Assembly (NCBI RefSeq): GCF_031759225.1
Contig: NZ_CP134494.1
Location: forward strand, 1,486,501-1,550,500
Direction: 5' to 3'
Length of the DNA stretch: 64,000 nucleotides
From: Mesobacillus jeotgali
Lineage (GTDB): Bacteria > Bacillota > Bacilli > Bacillales > Cytobacillaceae
The notes beneath the pieces were generated by a model that was not told where the DNA came from, ran no database searches, and saw only the letters and a program-made list of their open reading frames with translations. Of this stretch, positions 9,022-16,838 are shown piece after piece (positions within the stretch are counted from its first letter, which is position 1; each line of letters begins with the position of its first letter). A program made the position numbers and the translations under genes.

Positions 9022-9246
9022 TTGGTCGATTACGATACTAGGATGGAAATGATTTTTATACCATCAAAAAATGGATATATTAAGGTGTTTGTTTACGGCT
9101 TTAATCGTTTAGGCACATCGGGAAGTGCAGTAGCTGTCTTTAATGGGGTAAGCGCCAGCGCTAAAGGCTTCAATAAAAAGAGGACAATCGTCCATTCCCT
9201 TTCAAAGCTTCACAGATTGCTTGTAAAAAAAAGGAGGGAAAACTAA
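9022..9246 (+). CDS. Hypothetical small protein, about 74 residues
   Basis: The open frame is compact and basic, with a beta-rich middle (MIFIPSKNGYIKVFVYGFN) and a Lys/Arg-rich tail. I do not recognise it. I chose a TTG start 7 nt after GAGGTG; GTG or TTG codons up to three positions earlier overlap or crowd that SD. No transmembrane segment is obvious. It is isolated between divergent ykuE and a convergent lipoprotein gene, and no promoter or terminator is clear, so it could still be spurious. Confidence 0.42.
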   Translation: MVDYDTRMEMIFIPSKNGYIKVFVYGFNRLGTSGSAVAVFNGVSASAKGFNKKRTIVHSLSKLHRLLVKKRREN

Positions 9247-9298
9247 CTGTTTTTGCAGTATGCGTAAAAGAGTTTTTATAAATTGTAAAAACAAAAGA

Positions 9299-9328
9299 CA
9301 AGGCCGGAATAATATCCAGCCTTATCAT
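9299..9328 (-). terminator. Terminator of the C39-like lipoprotein gene
   Basis: An imperfect stem (AAGGCTGGA / TCCGGCCTT with one mismatch) is followed on the minus strand by GTCTTTTGTTTTT, 10 nt past the stop of the downstream-read gene. Confidence 0.65.
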
Positions 9329-9337
9329 ATAATATCA

Positions 9338-10123
9338 TCAACGGTAACTGACTGCTCTTGACTGCATCACTTTCCATGTTTCAACGAAGCGCTTTTTATT
9401 TACCGGGACTTGCTTTCGACCGGATAGGGGGTCATTCAGGTAGACGGTGGTTTCATTGAACCCCACAAGGACGACTACATGCAAGTCCAATGGTGTCTTG
9501 ATCACCTCATTGCCATGCGTCCAGGATTCCCAGCGATCTGGCAGCCTGTAGTCACCTGTAGTCCATAAAACCACAGGGTAACCAGAGGATACATGGTCAA
9601 GTACATTCTCGAAATCCTTTCCGGTCAAGTTAACGGCTCTTCCTGGTAGATATCGGTTGATCAAATCAATCATCGGTTTATCGAAGACGGCATAGCCGGC
9701 GCTTTTACCTTTCATATCTCCAACGAAACCTTCATCTGGGTTGCCCCAACTTAAAATATCACCACTTGCCGATCTTTTCAAAGGATCAGGATCTTTTTGA
9801 ATCTCCGTGTAAAGCTTCATTTTATTCGTTTCAGCTCCGGCATATTTCAGCATCATCGCCAGGCTGGTCACTTCACATCCATACTTCAGTTCTGGATTTT
9901 GTTTTATCAAGGGTACGTTCAATAACGCATTGGTTTTCCTCTGTTGCTGTTGTTCCTGTTTCTGAATAGGTTTTGGGACCGCCATTTCCTGAATTGGCTC
10001 AGGACTTTCCATAATGAAGGGTTCATCTTTCTTTTGTTGTGTTTGTGCTTCATTTTCGGCGGGCGAGCCGTGGCTGCATCCAAGCAATGGAAGAAGAATG
10101 CCGATGAAATGCCACTTTTTCAT
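9338..10123 (-). CDS. C39-like peptidase lipoprotein
   Basis: The signal peptide ends in the lipobox LLGC, so the protein is probably anchored outside the membrane. A Gln/Pro-rich linker (about residues 25-65) precedes a papain-like C39 domain of the YvpB type. The catalytic cysteine is in YGCEVTSLAM, the histidine in DLHVVVLVGF and the third residue in YLNDPLSG. Residues and order are intact. Substrate unknown; wall or peptide turnover is possible. A GGAAGGATG SD region lies upstream of the ATG. Confidence 0.85.
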   Translation of the reverse strand: MKKWHFIGILLPLLGCSHGSPAENEAQTQQKKDEPFIMESPEPIQEMAVPKPIQKQEQQQQRKTNALLNVPLIKQNPELKYGCEVTSLAMMLKYAGAETNKMKLYTEIQKDPDPLKRSASGDILSWGNPDEGFVGDMKGKSAGYAVFDKPMIDLINRYLPGRAVNLTGKDFENVLDHVSSGYPVVLWTTGDYRLPDRWESWTHGNEVIKTPLDLHVVVLVGFNETTVYLNDPLSGRKQVPVNKKRFVETWKVMQSRAVSYR

Positions 10124-10319
10124 GTCATCATCCTTCCATAAGCTTATTTATATTTTTAGTCCAAATGCTGTTTTTATAACATGAGGAAAATGGAAACAGT
10201 ATAACTGAGGGAATGCTCATATTATGGTAAAATTGTTCATATCAAATTAATGATAAGACATTAAATATAAATATGGAAAGAACATATTATGAAGATGTTG
10301 GGGGAGGTTTCAGTTTAAA

Positions 10320-11528
10320 TTGGATGCTCTTGATATTTTAACCGACCTAGAACATGTCGTCCCATTTTTTCAGCCAATCTTCAATGCGGAGGAGCATAAA
10401 GTCATTGGATATGAAATTTTAGGCCGTTTTATAAGCGGAAATGATGAGATCAGCCTTGGCTCTTTTTTTCAGGATGATACCATCCCTGAAGAGTATCGAA
10501 TAGAAGTGGAGAATGTTGTTTTTTCCAAAGCGATGGAAACGGCTTCCCATTCAGGTGACCAGGATCTTCTTTGGTTTGTCAACAAGGATGCTGGTTTATT
10601 GATGGTGGATGATGGAGAGGGGTTTTTGCAGTTGCTCCTTTCATTTCATGAACAGGGGATCCGACCCGACCAAATCGTTCTGGAAATCTCTGATCGGAAC
10701 GTACAAAGCCCAATAGAGCATCTCATCAATTACTACAAATCCTTTGGGATAAAAATTGCCATGGCACAAGTCGGAAGTGAAGGGAGCTACTTTGAGCGGA
10801 TAGCTGGCATTGAACCTGAAATCCTGAAAATCGATATGTCCTCGTTAAGGTCAAATCATACAGGCCCTGCTTATCTTGATGTCCTTCACTCTTTATCCAT
10901 CCTTGCACGCAAAATTGGCGCGACGCTATTATTTGAGAACATTGAAACACCCTATCAGTTACAGTTTGCCTGGAAGAACGGAGGCAGGTTTTATCAAGGG
11001 TTTTATTTGAGGAAACCAGAGCGTAACTTGGTGGATAAGAATGTTCTTAAGGAAAAAATTAAGTCAGAAATTCACGGGTTTATCTTATCCGAAAAGAAAC
11101 GTCTTCACTCTTTTTTTGATCTGCGCATCGAGTTGAACACGAAGTTCCAGGAACTGATCAGCCGCAATAAAAAAGGGCAGAATTCAAATGAGTTCCTGAT
11201 GTCTCTGGGTGCAAGCCTAGACGGCATCGCATTTAGAATGTATATATGTGATGAAGACGGATTCCAGTTATCACCCAACCTTTATAAATCAGGTGAAGAG
11301 TGGATTCTCCAGCCAAAATATATGGATAAGAATTGGAGCTGGAGACCCTATTTTCTTGAGAACATCATTAGGATGAGAACAGGGAAAAAGGGAATCCTGT
11401 CAGACCGATACAGTGATATTGAAACAGGGGAGGTAATCCGGACGTTTTCATTGCCTTTGAATGGGTCTGAATTCTTATTTGTGGATTTAAGCGCATCTTT
11501 TCTTAATGAACGGGAAGGGTTATTTTGA
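10320..11528 (+). CDS. ykuI: YkuI-type degenerate EAL domain protein with C-terminal sensor domain
   Basis: The 402-residue protein matches B. subtilis YkuI end to end: an EAL domain (about 1-250, with YEILGRF in place of EAL) and a PAS-like YkuI_C domain ending in NWSWRPYFLENI and RTFSLPL. The paired Asp of the usual DDFGTG motif is replaced (IAMAQVGSEG here; VDNIG in B. subtilis), so at least two metal-binding carboxylates are missing. Lysine in LKIDMSSL is kept. It is probably a cyclic-di-GMP binding or signalling protein rather than an active phosphodiesterase. The start is TTG, 12 nt after GGGGAGG. Confidence 0.92.
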   Translation: MDALDILTDLEHVVPFFQPIFNAEEHKVIGYEILGRFISGNDEISLGSFFQDDTIPEEYRIEVENVVFSKAMETASHSGDQDLLWFVNKDAGLLMVDDGEGFLQLLLSFHEQGIRPDQIVLEISDRNVQSPIEHLINYYKSFGIKIAMAQVGSEGSYFERIAGIEPEILKIDMSSLRSNHTGPAYLDVLHSLSILARKIGATLLFENIETPYQLQFAWKNGGRFYQGFYLRKPERNLVDKNVLKEKIKSEIHGFILSEKKRLHSFFDLRIELNTKFQELISRNKKGQNSNEFLMSLGASLDGIAFRMYICDEDGFQLSPNLYKSGEEWILQPKYMDKNWSWRPYFLENIIRMRTGKKGILSDRYSDIETGEVIRTFSLPLNGSEFLFVDLSASFLNEREGLF

Positions 11529-11603
11529 CAAACAGGATAGCGCATAGCCTATTTGAAAAATGTGCAATTTATATATACAGCCTTCTATAAAGGGGGATTT
11601 CAT

Positions 11604-11849
11604 ATGAGTATATATACAACCATGCTCTTATTGGCAGGGGCAGGGGTTCTGGTTGCCGGCCTTTTCTATACCTGGGCTTTCGGAAAAGGGCAGAAAAGGG
11701 CTCATGGCAATCTCGATTCACAGGCCCCAGAGGCTGTCCAGGAGCATGCTTACATCCGCAACCCGATTTTTTTAACCTATATAATCGTCATCTCCATTGC
11801 CCTGTTGTTCGTCGTTTATTTTGCCGTGACCACAGGAACCGGATATTAA
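11604..11849 (+). CDS. Small membrane protein with two predicted TM helices
   Basis: The 81-residue protein has TM helices at about residues 3-23 (TMLLLAGAGVLVAGLFYTWAF) and 52-75 (PIFLTYIIVISIALLFVVYF), joined by a basic, Gln/Ala-rich loop. No family is recognised. The start ATG is set by AAAGGGGG 8 nt upstream; a longer frame beginning at 11553 has no SD. It lies 75 nt after ykuI and ends in its own terminator. Confidence 0.72.
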   Translation: MSIYTTMLLLAGAGVLVAGLFYTWAFGKGQKRAHGNLDSQAPEAVQEHAYIRNPIFLTYIIVISIALLFVVYFAVTTGTGY

Positions 11850-11876
11850 CCTCCAAAGCGGGGGTTATTTTTTTTA
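11848..11876 (+). terminator. Terminator after the two-TM gene
   Basis: The stem AACCTCC / GGGGGTT has one mismatch and is followed by ATTTTTTTT. It overlaps the stop codon. Confidence 0.7.
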
Positions 11877-12133
11877 TTGAAAACTTTTGCGTAACCTTTA
11901 GTGCTTTTGTAACCGAAAGGTAAAACAGCTACGAATAAGCTTTTGTATAAGTTCCTGATAATATTACAATTTTTTTAACATTTGCGTTAGTTCGAGGCAG
12001 ATAAGGGTAAATTGATAATGTTCACCATATTTCGTGTCAGATGCTGATGTTATTTTGCGAATGAATTTCGTAATCAAATAGGGTAAATGTTGGTAAAATT
12101 GTATTTACTAGTCATCATGGAGGAGGGGAGAAA

Positions 12134-12799
12134 ATGGACAAGCGGTTAAAGCTATTATTTTTGTTATCATTTTTGTTGGTTTTGCCTGCGAATGCGTTTG
12201 CCAATTCCGATCTGGATGGCAGGGAAGAAGTTTTTTCATTCCTCGGAAAAGCCTTTGATTCACAAGTATCCTTAAGTGAGAAGGCCAGGACGATGGAAGA
12301 AATTGAAACAGTATTGGATCCTTATTTTACAAAAGACTATAAGTCCCGATTCATTGATGAAAACGTGGTAGGACAGGAAAATGAATACCAGACCTATGGA
12401 ACAGATTTCGCTCCATATTACATTCCGTTTTACGCTTTCTCAGAAAAGACGAAGGTAGTGGAAATGGAAAACGAAATTTATGTAGTCGAATTTTTTCCTG
12501 GCAATGCGGAAGGACCTGTAGGCTATGATGATCATTATGAAGGGTTGAAGCTTGTCATGAGTGAAGGCAGCTGGAAGGTAGCTGATTACCTCTATGATGA
12601 AGTTCCACAGGAAGTAATCGACAAAGCCTACCCGGAAAAAGCAAAGGAACAGAAACAGGCTGCAGAAGCTGCCAATGAAGATGAGGATATGGTTGGGAAA
12701 ATCGTCTTTGCACCAAACTTCTCCATGCTGAAGACTTTCATGGAGCTGGGAGTTATTTTCAGGAACGAAAACAGAACAATATTGTTCGGGTTATTATAA
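12134..12799 (+). CDS. Secreted protein, probably DUF3993 family
   Basis: A signal peptide (LLFLLSFLLVLPANAFA, cleavage after AFA) is followed by a 195-residue extracellular domain rich in acidic and aromatic residues, with GYDDHYEGLKLVM and GSWKVADYLYDE near the middle. It resembles the DUF3993 proteins of Bacillaceae, whose role is unknown. The C-terminus (ENRTILFGLL) is hydrophobic but too short for a TM anchor. The 284-nt stretch before it contains no gene. GGAGGGGAG precedes the ATG. Confidence 0.75.
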   Translation: MDKRLKLLFLLSFLLVLPANAFANSDLDGREEVFSFLGKAFDSQVSLSEKARTMEEIETVLDPYFTKDYKSRFIDENVVGQENEYQTYGTDFAPYYIPFYAFSEKTKVVEMENEIYVVEFFPGNAEGPVGYDDHYEGLKLVMSEGSWKVADYLYDEVPQEVIDKAYPEKAKEQKQAAEAANEDEDMVGKIVFAPNFSMLKTFMELGVIFRNENRTILFGLL

Positions 12800-12801
12800 A
12801 G

Positions 12802-12837
12802 AAAAGGCGTGAAACCTGATTGGATTTCACGCCTTTT
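12802..12837. terminator. Bidirectional terminator
   Basis: The stem AAAAGGCGTGAAA / TTTCACGCCTTTT has a 10-nt loop and is shared by the DUF3993-like gene and the convergent glutaredoxin gene. Confidence 0.88.
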
Positions 12838-12845
12838 ATATTTGA

Positions 12846-13085
12846 TTATTCCCGGATATCCAATACTTTTTTCAGTCTCTCAAGATCAAACCCTGTGATT
12901 ACTTCTTCCCCAATCACAATGGTTGGTGTGGAATAGGAGTTGTAATTTTGTGTGAGCTCCTGCTTGCTTTTGTCATCAAGGGTGATATTTTTCTCTGTGT
13001 ACGAAAAACCGAATTCCTTTAAGAACAATTTTATGATCTGGCAAGGAGGGCAGTCGTTCTGGGTATATACGATGATGTCGTTCAT
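12846..13085 (-). CDS. Glutaredoxin-like thiol-redox protein
   Basis: The 79-residue protein with CPPC active site (YTQNDCPPCQI), the cis-proline motif STPTIVIGE and the C-terminal GFD is a minimal glutaredoxin/NrdH-type thioredoxin fold. It would reduce disulfides using bacillithiol or thioredoxin reductase; the partner is unknown. Its ATG lies one base after the stop of the upstream metallo-beta-lactamase gene, and the GGAGG SD is inside that gene, so the two are translationally coupled. Confidence 0.87.
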   Translation of the reverse strand: MNDIIVYTQNDCPPCQIIKLFLKEFGFSYTEKNITLDDKSKQELTQNYNSYSTPTIVIGEEVITGFDLERLKKVLDIRE

Positions 13086-13086
13086 T

Positions 13087-14049
13087 TTATTTGGTTCCTC
13101 CGGCGTTTTTAGTCAAATAATGAGCAAGCCCCATGGCGCTGACATTGACATCAAGATATAGCAGTTCATAGATAGGGTGCTTGTCAGCCAGTCCTCGCTT
13201 GGTCAAGTGGGCTTTTATTTTATCATAAAGCCTCTGTGTAATCTGCTCAACTTGTTTTTGCGGATTCTTTTCTTCCTGGGAAACATGTTTTGCTTCTTCA
13301 ATGAAAACTTCAAGCCAACTCTCTACTTGCCTGAATGCTTCAATTGGATTTTCGGACATTCCATAATGTCCGAAATAAATCCTTTCTATTTCGAGTGCTT
13401 TAAAAGTGCTGATGGATTGCAGCATCTTTTCAGGATCGAACTGGTTAGGCGAAGTCGTAGGCAGGTAGAATTCAATGCCTTCGCGGTCAAGCTGCGGGTA
13501 GAAAATACCGGCGGTGTCACCAGAGAAGATTCCGTCAGTAAGCGGATGATAGATACTGAAGTGGTGGTTGGCATGGCCTGGAGTATCCAAGAACTTCAGG
13601 GTAAGCTTTTCGCTTAGTTTTAGAGTTTCACCATCACCTTTAATAATCAGGCGATCTTCCGGAATGGCAATGATTGGATCAAAAAGTTCCGAAAACTTTT
13701 CCCCATAAACAGCTTTAGCTCCCATAATCAGTCTTGAAGGATCAGCCAAATGCCTTGCACCCTTGGGATGTACGATTACCTTCGCGTTCGGGCAATGCTG
13801 AAGCATCACGCCTGCACCGCCTGCATGGTCGAGGTGTATATGTGTCACGATGATGTATGAAATCTCACTAGGTGATATTCCTAGTGCTCGTAAGCCTTCA
13901 AGGATATGGGGAATGGACGGGCTTGCTGAAGTTTCGATAAGCGTCACCTTATCCTCTGTTAAAACATATGTACCGGTGCGTTCTGGCATACTTAGGTCAA
14001 AATCATCGATTAGAAAGACATTTTCTGTTAACTGCACTGGTTTTTTCAA
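13087..14049 (-). CDS. Metallo-beta-lactamase fold hydrolase
   Basis: The 320-residue cytoplasmic protein has the THIHLDHAGG metal motif, GHANHHFSIY and FSGDTAG downstream, all typical of MBL hydrolases. Family members include glyoxalase II-like and thioester or lactone hydrolases, so the substrate stays open. The C-terminal 80 residues form a helical extension that often caps the active site in this subgroup. It is cotranscribed with the glutaredoxin gene (1-nt gap), which hints at thiol or thioester chemistry. Confidence 0.85.
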   Translation of the reverse strand: MKKPVQLTENVFLIDDFDLSMPERTGTYVLTEDKVTLIETSASPSIPHILEGLRALGISPSEISYIIVTHIHLDHAGGAGVMLQHCPNAKVIVHPKGARHLADPSRLIMGAKAVYGEKFSELFDPIIAIPEDRLIIKGDGETLKLSEKLTLKFLDTPGHANHHFSIYHPLTDGIFSGDTAGIFYPQLDREGIEFYLPTTSPNQFDPEKMLQSISTFKALEIERIYFGHYGMSENPIEAFRQVESWLEVFIEEAKHVSQEEKNPQKQVEQITQRLYDKIKAHLTKRGLADKHPIYELLYLDVNVSAMGLAHYLTKNAGGTK

Positions 14050-14234
14050 AAAATCACTCCTTTTCTCAAAGCTTTTACTTGTACATCGTCTGACATTATT
14101 TTATTCTGTTAATATTGACATGTAAAGAATTGTGTATAGAAGATTCTGAAATCATTTTACATGGATATAAATAGGCCAATTGCAAAATCTATTTATAAGT
14201 TATTGGTTTTTGTTTTGAAAGGAGAGGGAGCATA

Positions 14235-14471
14235 ATGTCACAGCTTCAGGGAATAATCACTCGTTTGAAGAATTTGCAAGAGCAGTCCAATGGAGGAGAA
14301 CCTGCTCAACGCTTTTTTGAAGTGAATGGTGAGCGTAAATGCCAGGTTACATACCATCCAAAAACGGAAACATACGAATTGGAAATATACAATGACAAGG
14401 AAAAGCCTAAGAAATATCAATTCGACAACATTGATATGATTACGATCGAAATCTTTGATCTCATTCAGTAA
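14235..14471 (+). CDS. ykuJ: YkuJ family protein (DUF1797)
   Basis: The 78-residue protein matches B. subtilis YkuJ at both ends: MSQLQGIITRLKNLQE and FDNIDMITIEIFDLIQ. It has a small alpha/beta fold without catalytic residues and its function is unknown. A GAAAGGAGAGGG SD lies before the ATG. It has its own terminator. Confidence 0.93.
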   Translation: MSQLQGIITRLKNLQEQSNGGEPAQRFFEVNGERKCQVTYHPKTETYELEIYNDKEKPKKYQFDNIDMITIEIFDLIQ

Positions 14472-14484
14472 TCCATCATGACAA

Positions 14485-14510
14485 TGGGACCCATTTGAGG
14501 TCCCTTTTTA
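14485..14510 (+). terminator. Terminator of ykuJ
   Basis: The stem GGGACC / GGTCCC with a 7-nt loop is followed by TTTTT. Confidence 0.88.
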
Positions 14511-14609
14511 TTTCCTCGCTTATAAGCAGTAAACTAAATAAAAGCCTCTTCCTCCATTTTGTGATAAAATGGTAAGGAAAGAAGAAATCCATTTTAGGGA
14601 GTTTTCGCC

Positions 14610-15056
14610 ATGATTAGTCTTTACAGCGGTGAGTTTTTGGAAGTGTCAATTAAAGACCTGATGATTCCTTCTGAACGCGTAGCACATGTCCAAGTTGGCA
14701 ATAGCCTGGAGCATGCACTGCTTGTTCTAACGAAAAGCGGGTACACTGCGATTCCCGTTCTTGATCCTCATTATCGTCTAATGGGTTTAATCAGTACACC
14801 GATCATAATGGATTCCATCCTCGGCCTCGAAAGAATCGAGTTTGAACAGCTTGAGAGGAAGCGAGTAGAAGAAGCCATGAACACGAAAATACCCAGAATC
14901 AACATCCACTCAACCCTTATATCCTCATTAGACCTTCTTGTTGATCACCCCTTTCTCTGCATAGAAGATGACTCTGGTATATTTGAGGGTATCCTGACAA
15001 GGCGGACCGTATTGCTGAAATTGAGCAAACAAGTTAAAAGGTATAATAAGAAATAG
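14610..15056 (+). CDS. cbpB: CBS-domain cyclic-di-AMP receptor CbpB/DarB (YkuL)
   Basis: The 148-residue protein is two CBS motifs: residues 10-75 (AHVQVGNSLEHALLVLTKSG, YTAIPVLDP, LMGLIS) and 85-140 (FEGILTRRTVL). It aligns closely with B. subtilis YkuL/DarB, which binds cyclic-di-AMP and, when free of it, activates the stringent-response synthetase Rel and pyruvate carboxylase. Those partners come from work in B. subtilis and are not seen here. It is monocistronic with its own terminator. Confidence 0.92.
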   Translation: MISLYSGEFLEVSIKDLMIPSERVAHVQVGNSLEHALLVLTKSGYTAIPVLDPHYRLMGLISTPIIMDSILGLERIEFEQLERKRVEEAMNTKIPRINIHSTLISSLDLLVDHPFLCIEDDSGIFEGILTRRTVLLKLSKQVKRYNKK

Positions 15057-15065
15057 AGAAATCGG

Positions 15066-15096
15066 CAGCTCCCGGATTCGGGGGCTGAATTTTTTA
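15066..15096 (+). terminator. Terminator of cbpB
   Basis: The stem CAGCTCCCG / CGGGGGCTG contains one wobble pair and is followed by TTTTTT. Confidence 0.87.
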
Positions 15097-15123
15097 CTTT
15101 ATGAGAAACTAATACTTGACTAC

Positions 15124-15172
15124 TGGCCAGCTCCAGCGCTTGTCTGGGCTGAGCAAGGCGCTTGCGCTTTTC
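15124..15172. repeat. GC-rich interspersed repeat fragment
   Basis: The segment with CAGCTCCAGCGC at one end and GGCGCTTGCGCTTTTC at the other is of the kind found scattered between genes in many Bacillaceae genomes. It lies in the cbpB-MFS gap, is GC-richer than its surroundings and ends 5 nt before the SD of the MFS gene. Only one copy is in this window, so the class is from memory. Confidence 0.5.
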
Positions 15173-15188
15173 TTTTAGAGGTGTGTAA

Positions 15189-16694
15189 ATGGGACAAGCT
15201 GAACAAAAAATGAACAAGAAGGAAACGAAACGCTCTTTTGTACTGGCAACAGTCATGCTTGCCATGTTTATGGGAGCGGTTGAAGGCACGATAGTTTCTA
15301 CCGCCATGCCGGCAATTGTCGGTGACCTCGGCGGTTTTGCCTTATATAGCTGGGTTTTCTCTGCTTATTTGCTGATGAATGCCGTTACTGTCCTTATATA
15401 TGGGAAATTATCGGACTTATTTGGAAGGAAACCAATTTTAACTTTTGGGATTATCATTTTTTTGATCGGTTCGATTTTATCCGGAACGGCAGAAACGATG
15501 GAAATGCTGATCCTCTACCGGTTCATACAGGGTTTTGGAGCAGGTGCAGTCATGCCGATCGCTACTACCATAGTAGGGGACATCTATTCCAGGGAAGAGC
15601 GTGCGAAGGTACAGGGGTATCTCTCCAGTGTATGGGGCATATCAGCTGTATCGGGACCAGCGCTTGGGGGCTTGCTGGTGGAATATGCAAGCTGGCGGTA
15701 TGTCTTCTGGATCAATGTCCCACTTGGAATCCTGGCAATCGCAGGCCTCTGGCTTTACCTGCATGAAGATATTGAGAAAAAGAAGCATAAGATCGATTAT
15801 CCAGGAGCAATTCTCCTTACAGTAGCCATAAGTTCGCTGATGATTGTCCTGGTTGAAGCGGGTGCGAATTGGCCGTGGACATCACCTAAAACTTTAGGCC
15901 TGATCACACTTAGCGTGCTGACCTTGATCCTCTTTATCCTTCAAGAGAGAAGGGCAGAAGAACCGATGATGCCATTTAATATTTGGCGGGAACGTTCGAT
16001 ATTCATTGCCAACATGACTTCCTTGACAACGGGTGTCATGCTGATTGGTATTTCAAGCTTTTTGCCAGCTTTTGTACAGGGAGTCATGGAGAGGTCACCG
16101 ATTGTGGCTGGATTCACCTTGACAGCCATGTCAATAGGATGGCCGATTGCATCTGCTGCCAGCGGGCGTTTGCTCTTGAGTATCGGCTACCGCAAGACAT
16201 CCTTATTTGGCGGTGCAGCATTGATACTCGGAAGTATTTTGTTTGTGACCCTGAAACCTGAAGCTGGACCTTTGTGGGCAGCAGCAGGGTCGTTTTTCGT
16301 TGGTGTCGGGATGGGTCTTACTAGTACGGCATTCATTGTTTCCATCCAAAGCACTGTTGCCTGGCAGCAAAGAGGGATTGCGACCGCAGCCAATATGTTC
16401 ATGAGGAACCTTGGAAATACAGTGGGAGCTGCCTTACTTGGAGGGGTATTGAATAGCAGTATCTTGAGCTACATGAAAAGCAATGGAGCCCAAGGTCAGG
16501 ATCTCTCGATAGATGCAGCGAATGTCCTGCTCAATGAATCAGAGCGGATGAAACTTACGGTGGAATTTAAGACAATTCTTCAGGATGCACTGACGACTGC
16601 ACTTCATTCGGTTTACATTGTCGTTTTCATTTTTGCTATCGTCAGTTTGCTGTTCATCCTATTCTTACCCAAAAAAGAAGAAACTGCAGAGTGA
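15189..16694 (+). CDS. MFS multidrug-type exporter, DHA2 family (14 TM)
   Basis: The 501-residue integral membrane protein has MFS motif A GKLSDLFGRKP after TM2, and motif C WGISAVSGPALGG in TM5, which mark proton-driven antiporters. Length and the 14-helix pattern fit DHA2 drug exporters such as Bmr3 and QacA relatives. Substrate unknown. AGAGGTG lies 5 nt before the ATG. A terminator overlaps the stop codon. B. subtilis has a different, shorter MFS gene (ykuC) in this neighbourhood. Confidence 0.9.
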   Translation: MGQAEQKMNKKETKRSFVLATVMLAMFMGAVEGTIVSTAMPAIVGDLGGFALYSWVFSAYLLMNAVTVLIYGKLSDLFGRKPILTFGIIIFLIGSILSGTAETMEMLILYRFIQGFGAGAVMPIATTIVGDIYSREERAKVQGYLSSVWGISAVSGPALGGLLVEYASWRYVFWINVPLGILAIAGLWLYLHEDIEKKKHKIDYPGAILLTVAISSLMIVLVEAGANWPWTSPKTLGLITLSVLTLILFILQERRAEEPMMPFNIWRERSIFIANMTSLTTGVMLIGISSFLPAFVQGVMERSPIVAGFTLTAMSIGWPIASAASGRLLLSIGYRKTSLFGGAALILGSILFVTLKPEAGPLWAAAGSFFVGVGMGLTSTAFIVSIQSTVAWQQRGIATAANMFMRNLGNTVGAALLGGVLNSSILSYMKSNGAQGQDLSIDAANVLLNESERMKLTVEFKTILQDALTTALHSVYIVVFIFAIVSLLFILFLPKKEETAE

Positions 16695-16713
16695 GTGATC
16701 TGCAGTTTCTTCT
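16679..16713 (+). terminator. Terminator overlapping the end of the MFS gene
   Basis: The 11-bp stem GAAACTGCAGA / TCTGCAGTTTC with an 8-nt loop is followed by TTCTT. The 5' arm is coding sequence. Confidence 0.85.
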
Positions 16714-16809
16714 TATGCTTTTTCGTAAATTCCATATGTTCAAAAACAACAAGCCAATGTCTAGCCAGGCCTATATTATAATGTAATAGACAAGAATTTT
16801 ATTTATAAT

Positions 16810-16824
16810 ATAAGAAATACTTAT
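16810..16824 (+). promoter_or_regulatory. Candidate CcpC dyad (ATAA-N7-TTAT) before ccpC
   Basis: ATAA (16810-16813), seven bases and TTAT (16821-16824) reproduce exactly the dyad bound by CcpC at citB and citZ in B. subtilis. It lies 14 nt upstream of the ccpC ATG and downstream of a TATAAT box (16777-16782), so binding could block its own transcription. That reading is inference. Confidence 0.6.
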
Positions 16825-16838
16825 GAAGAGGTCTAGTT

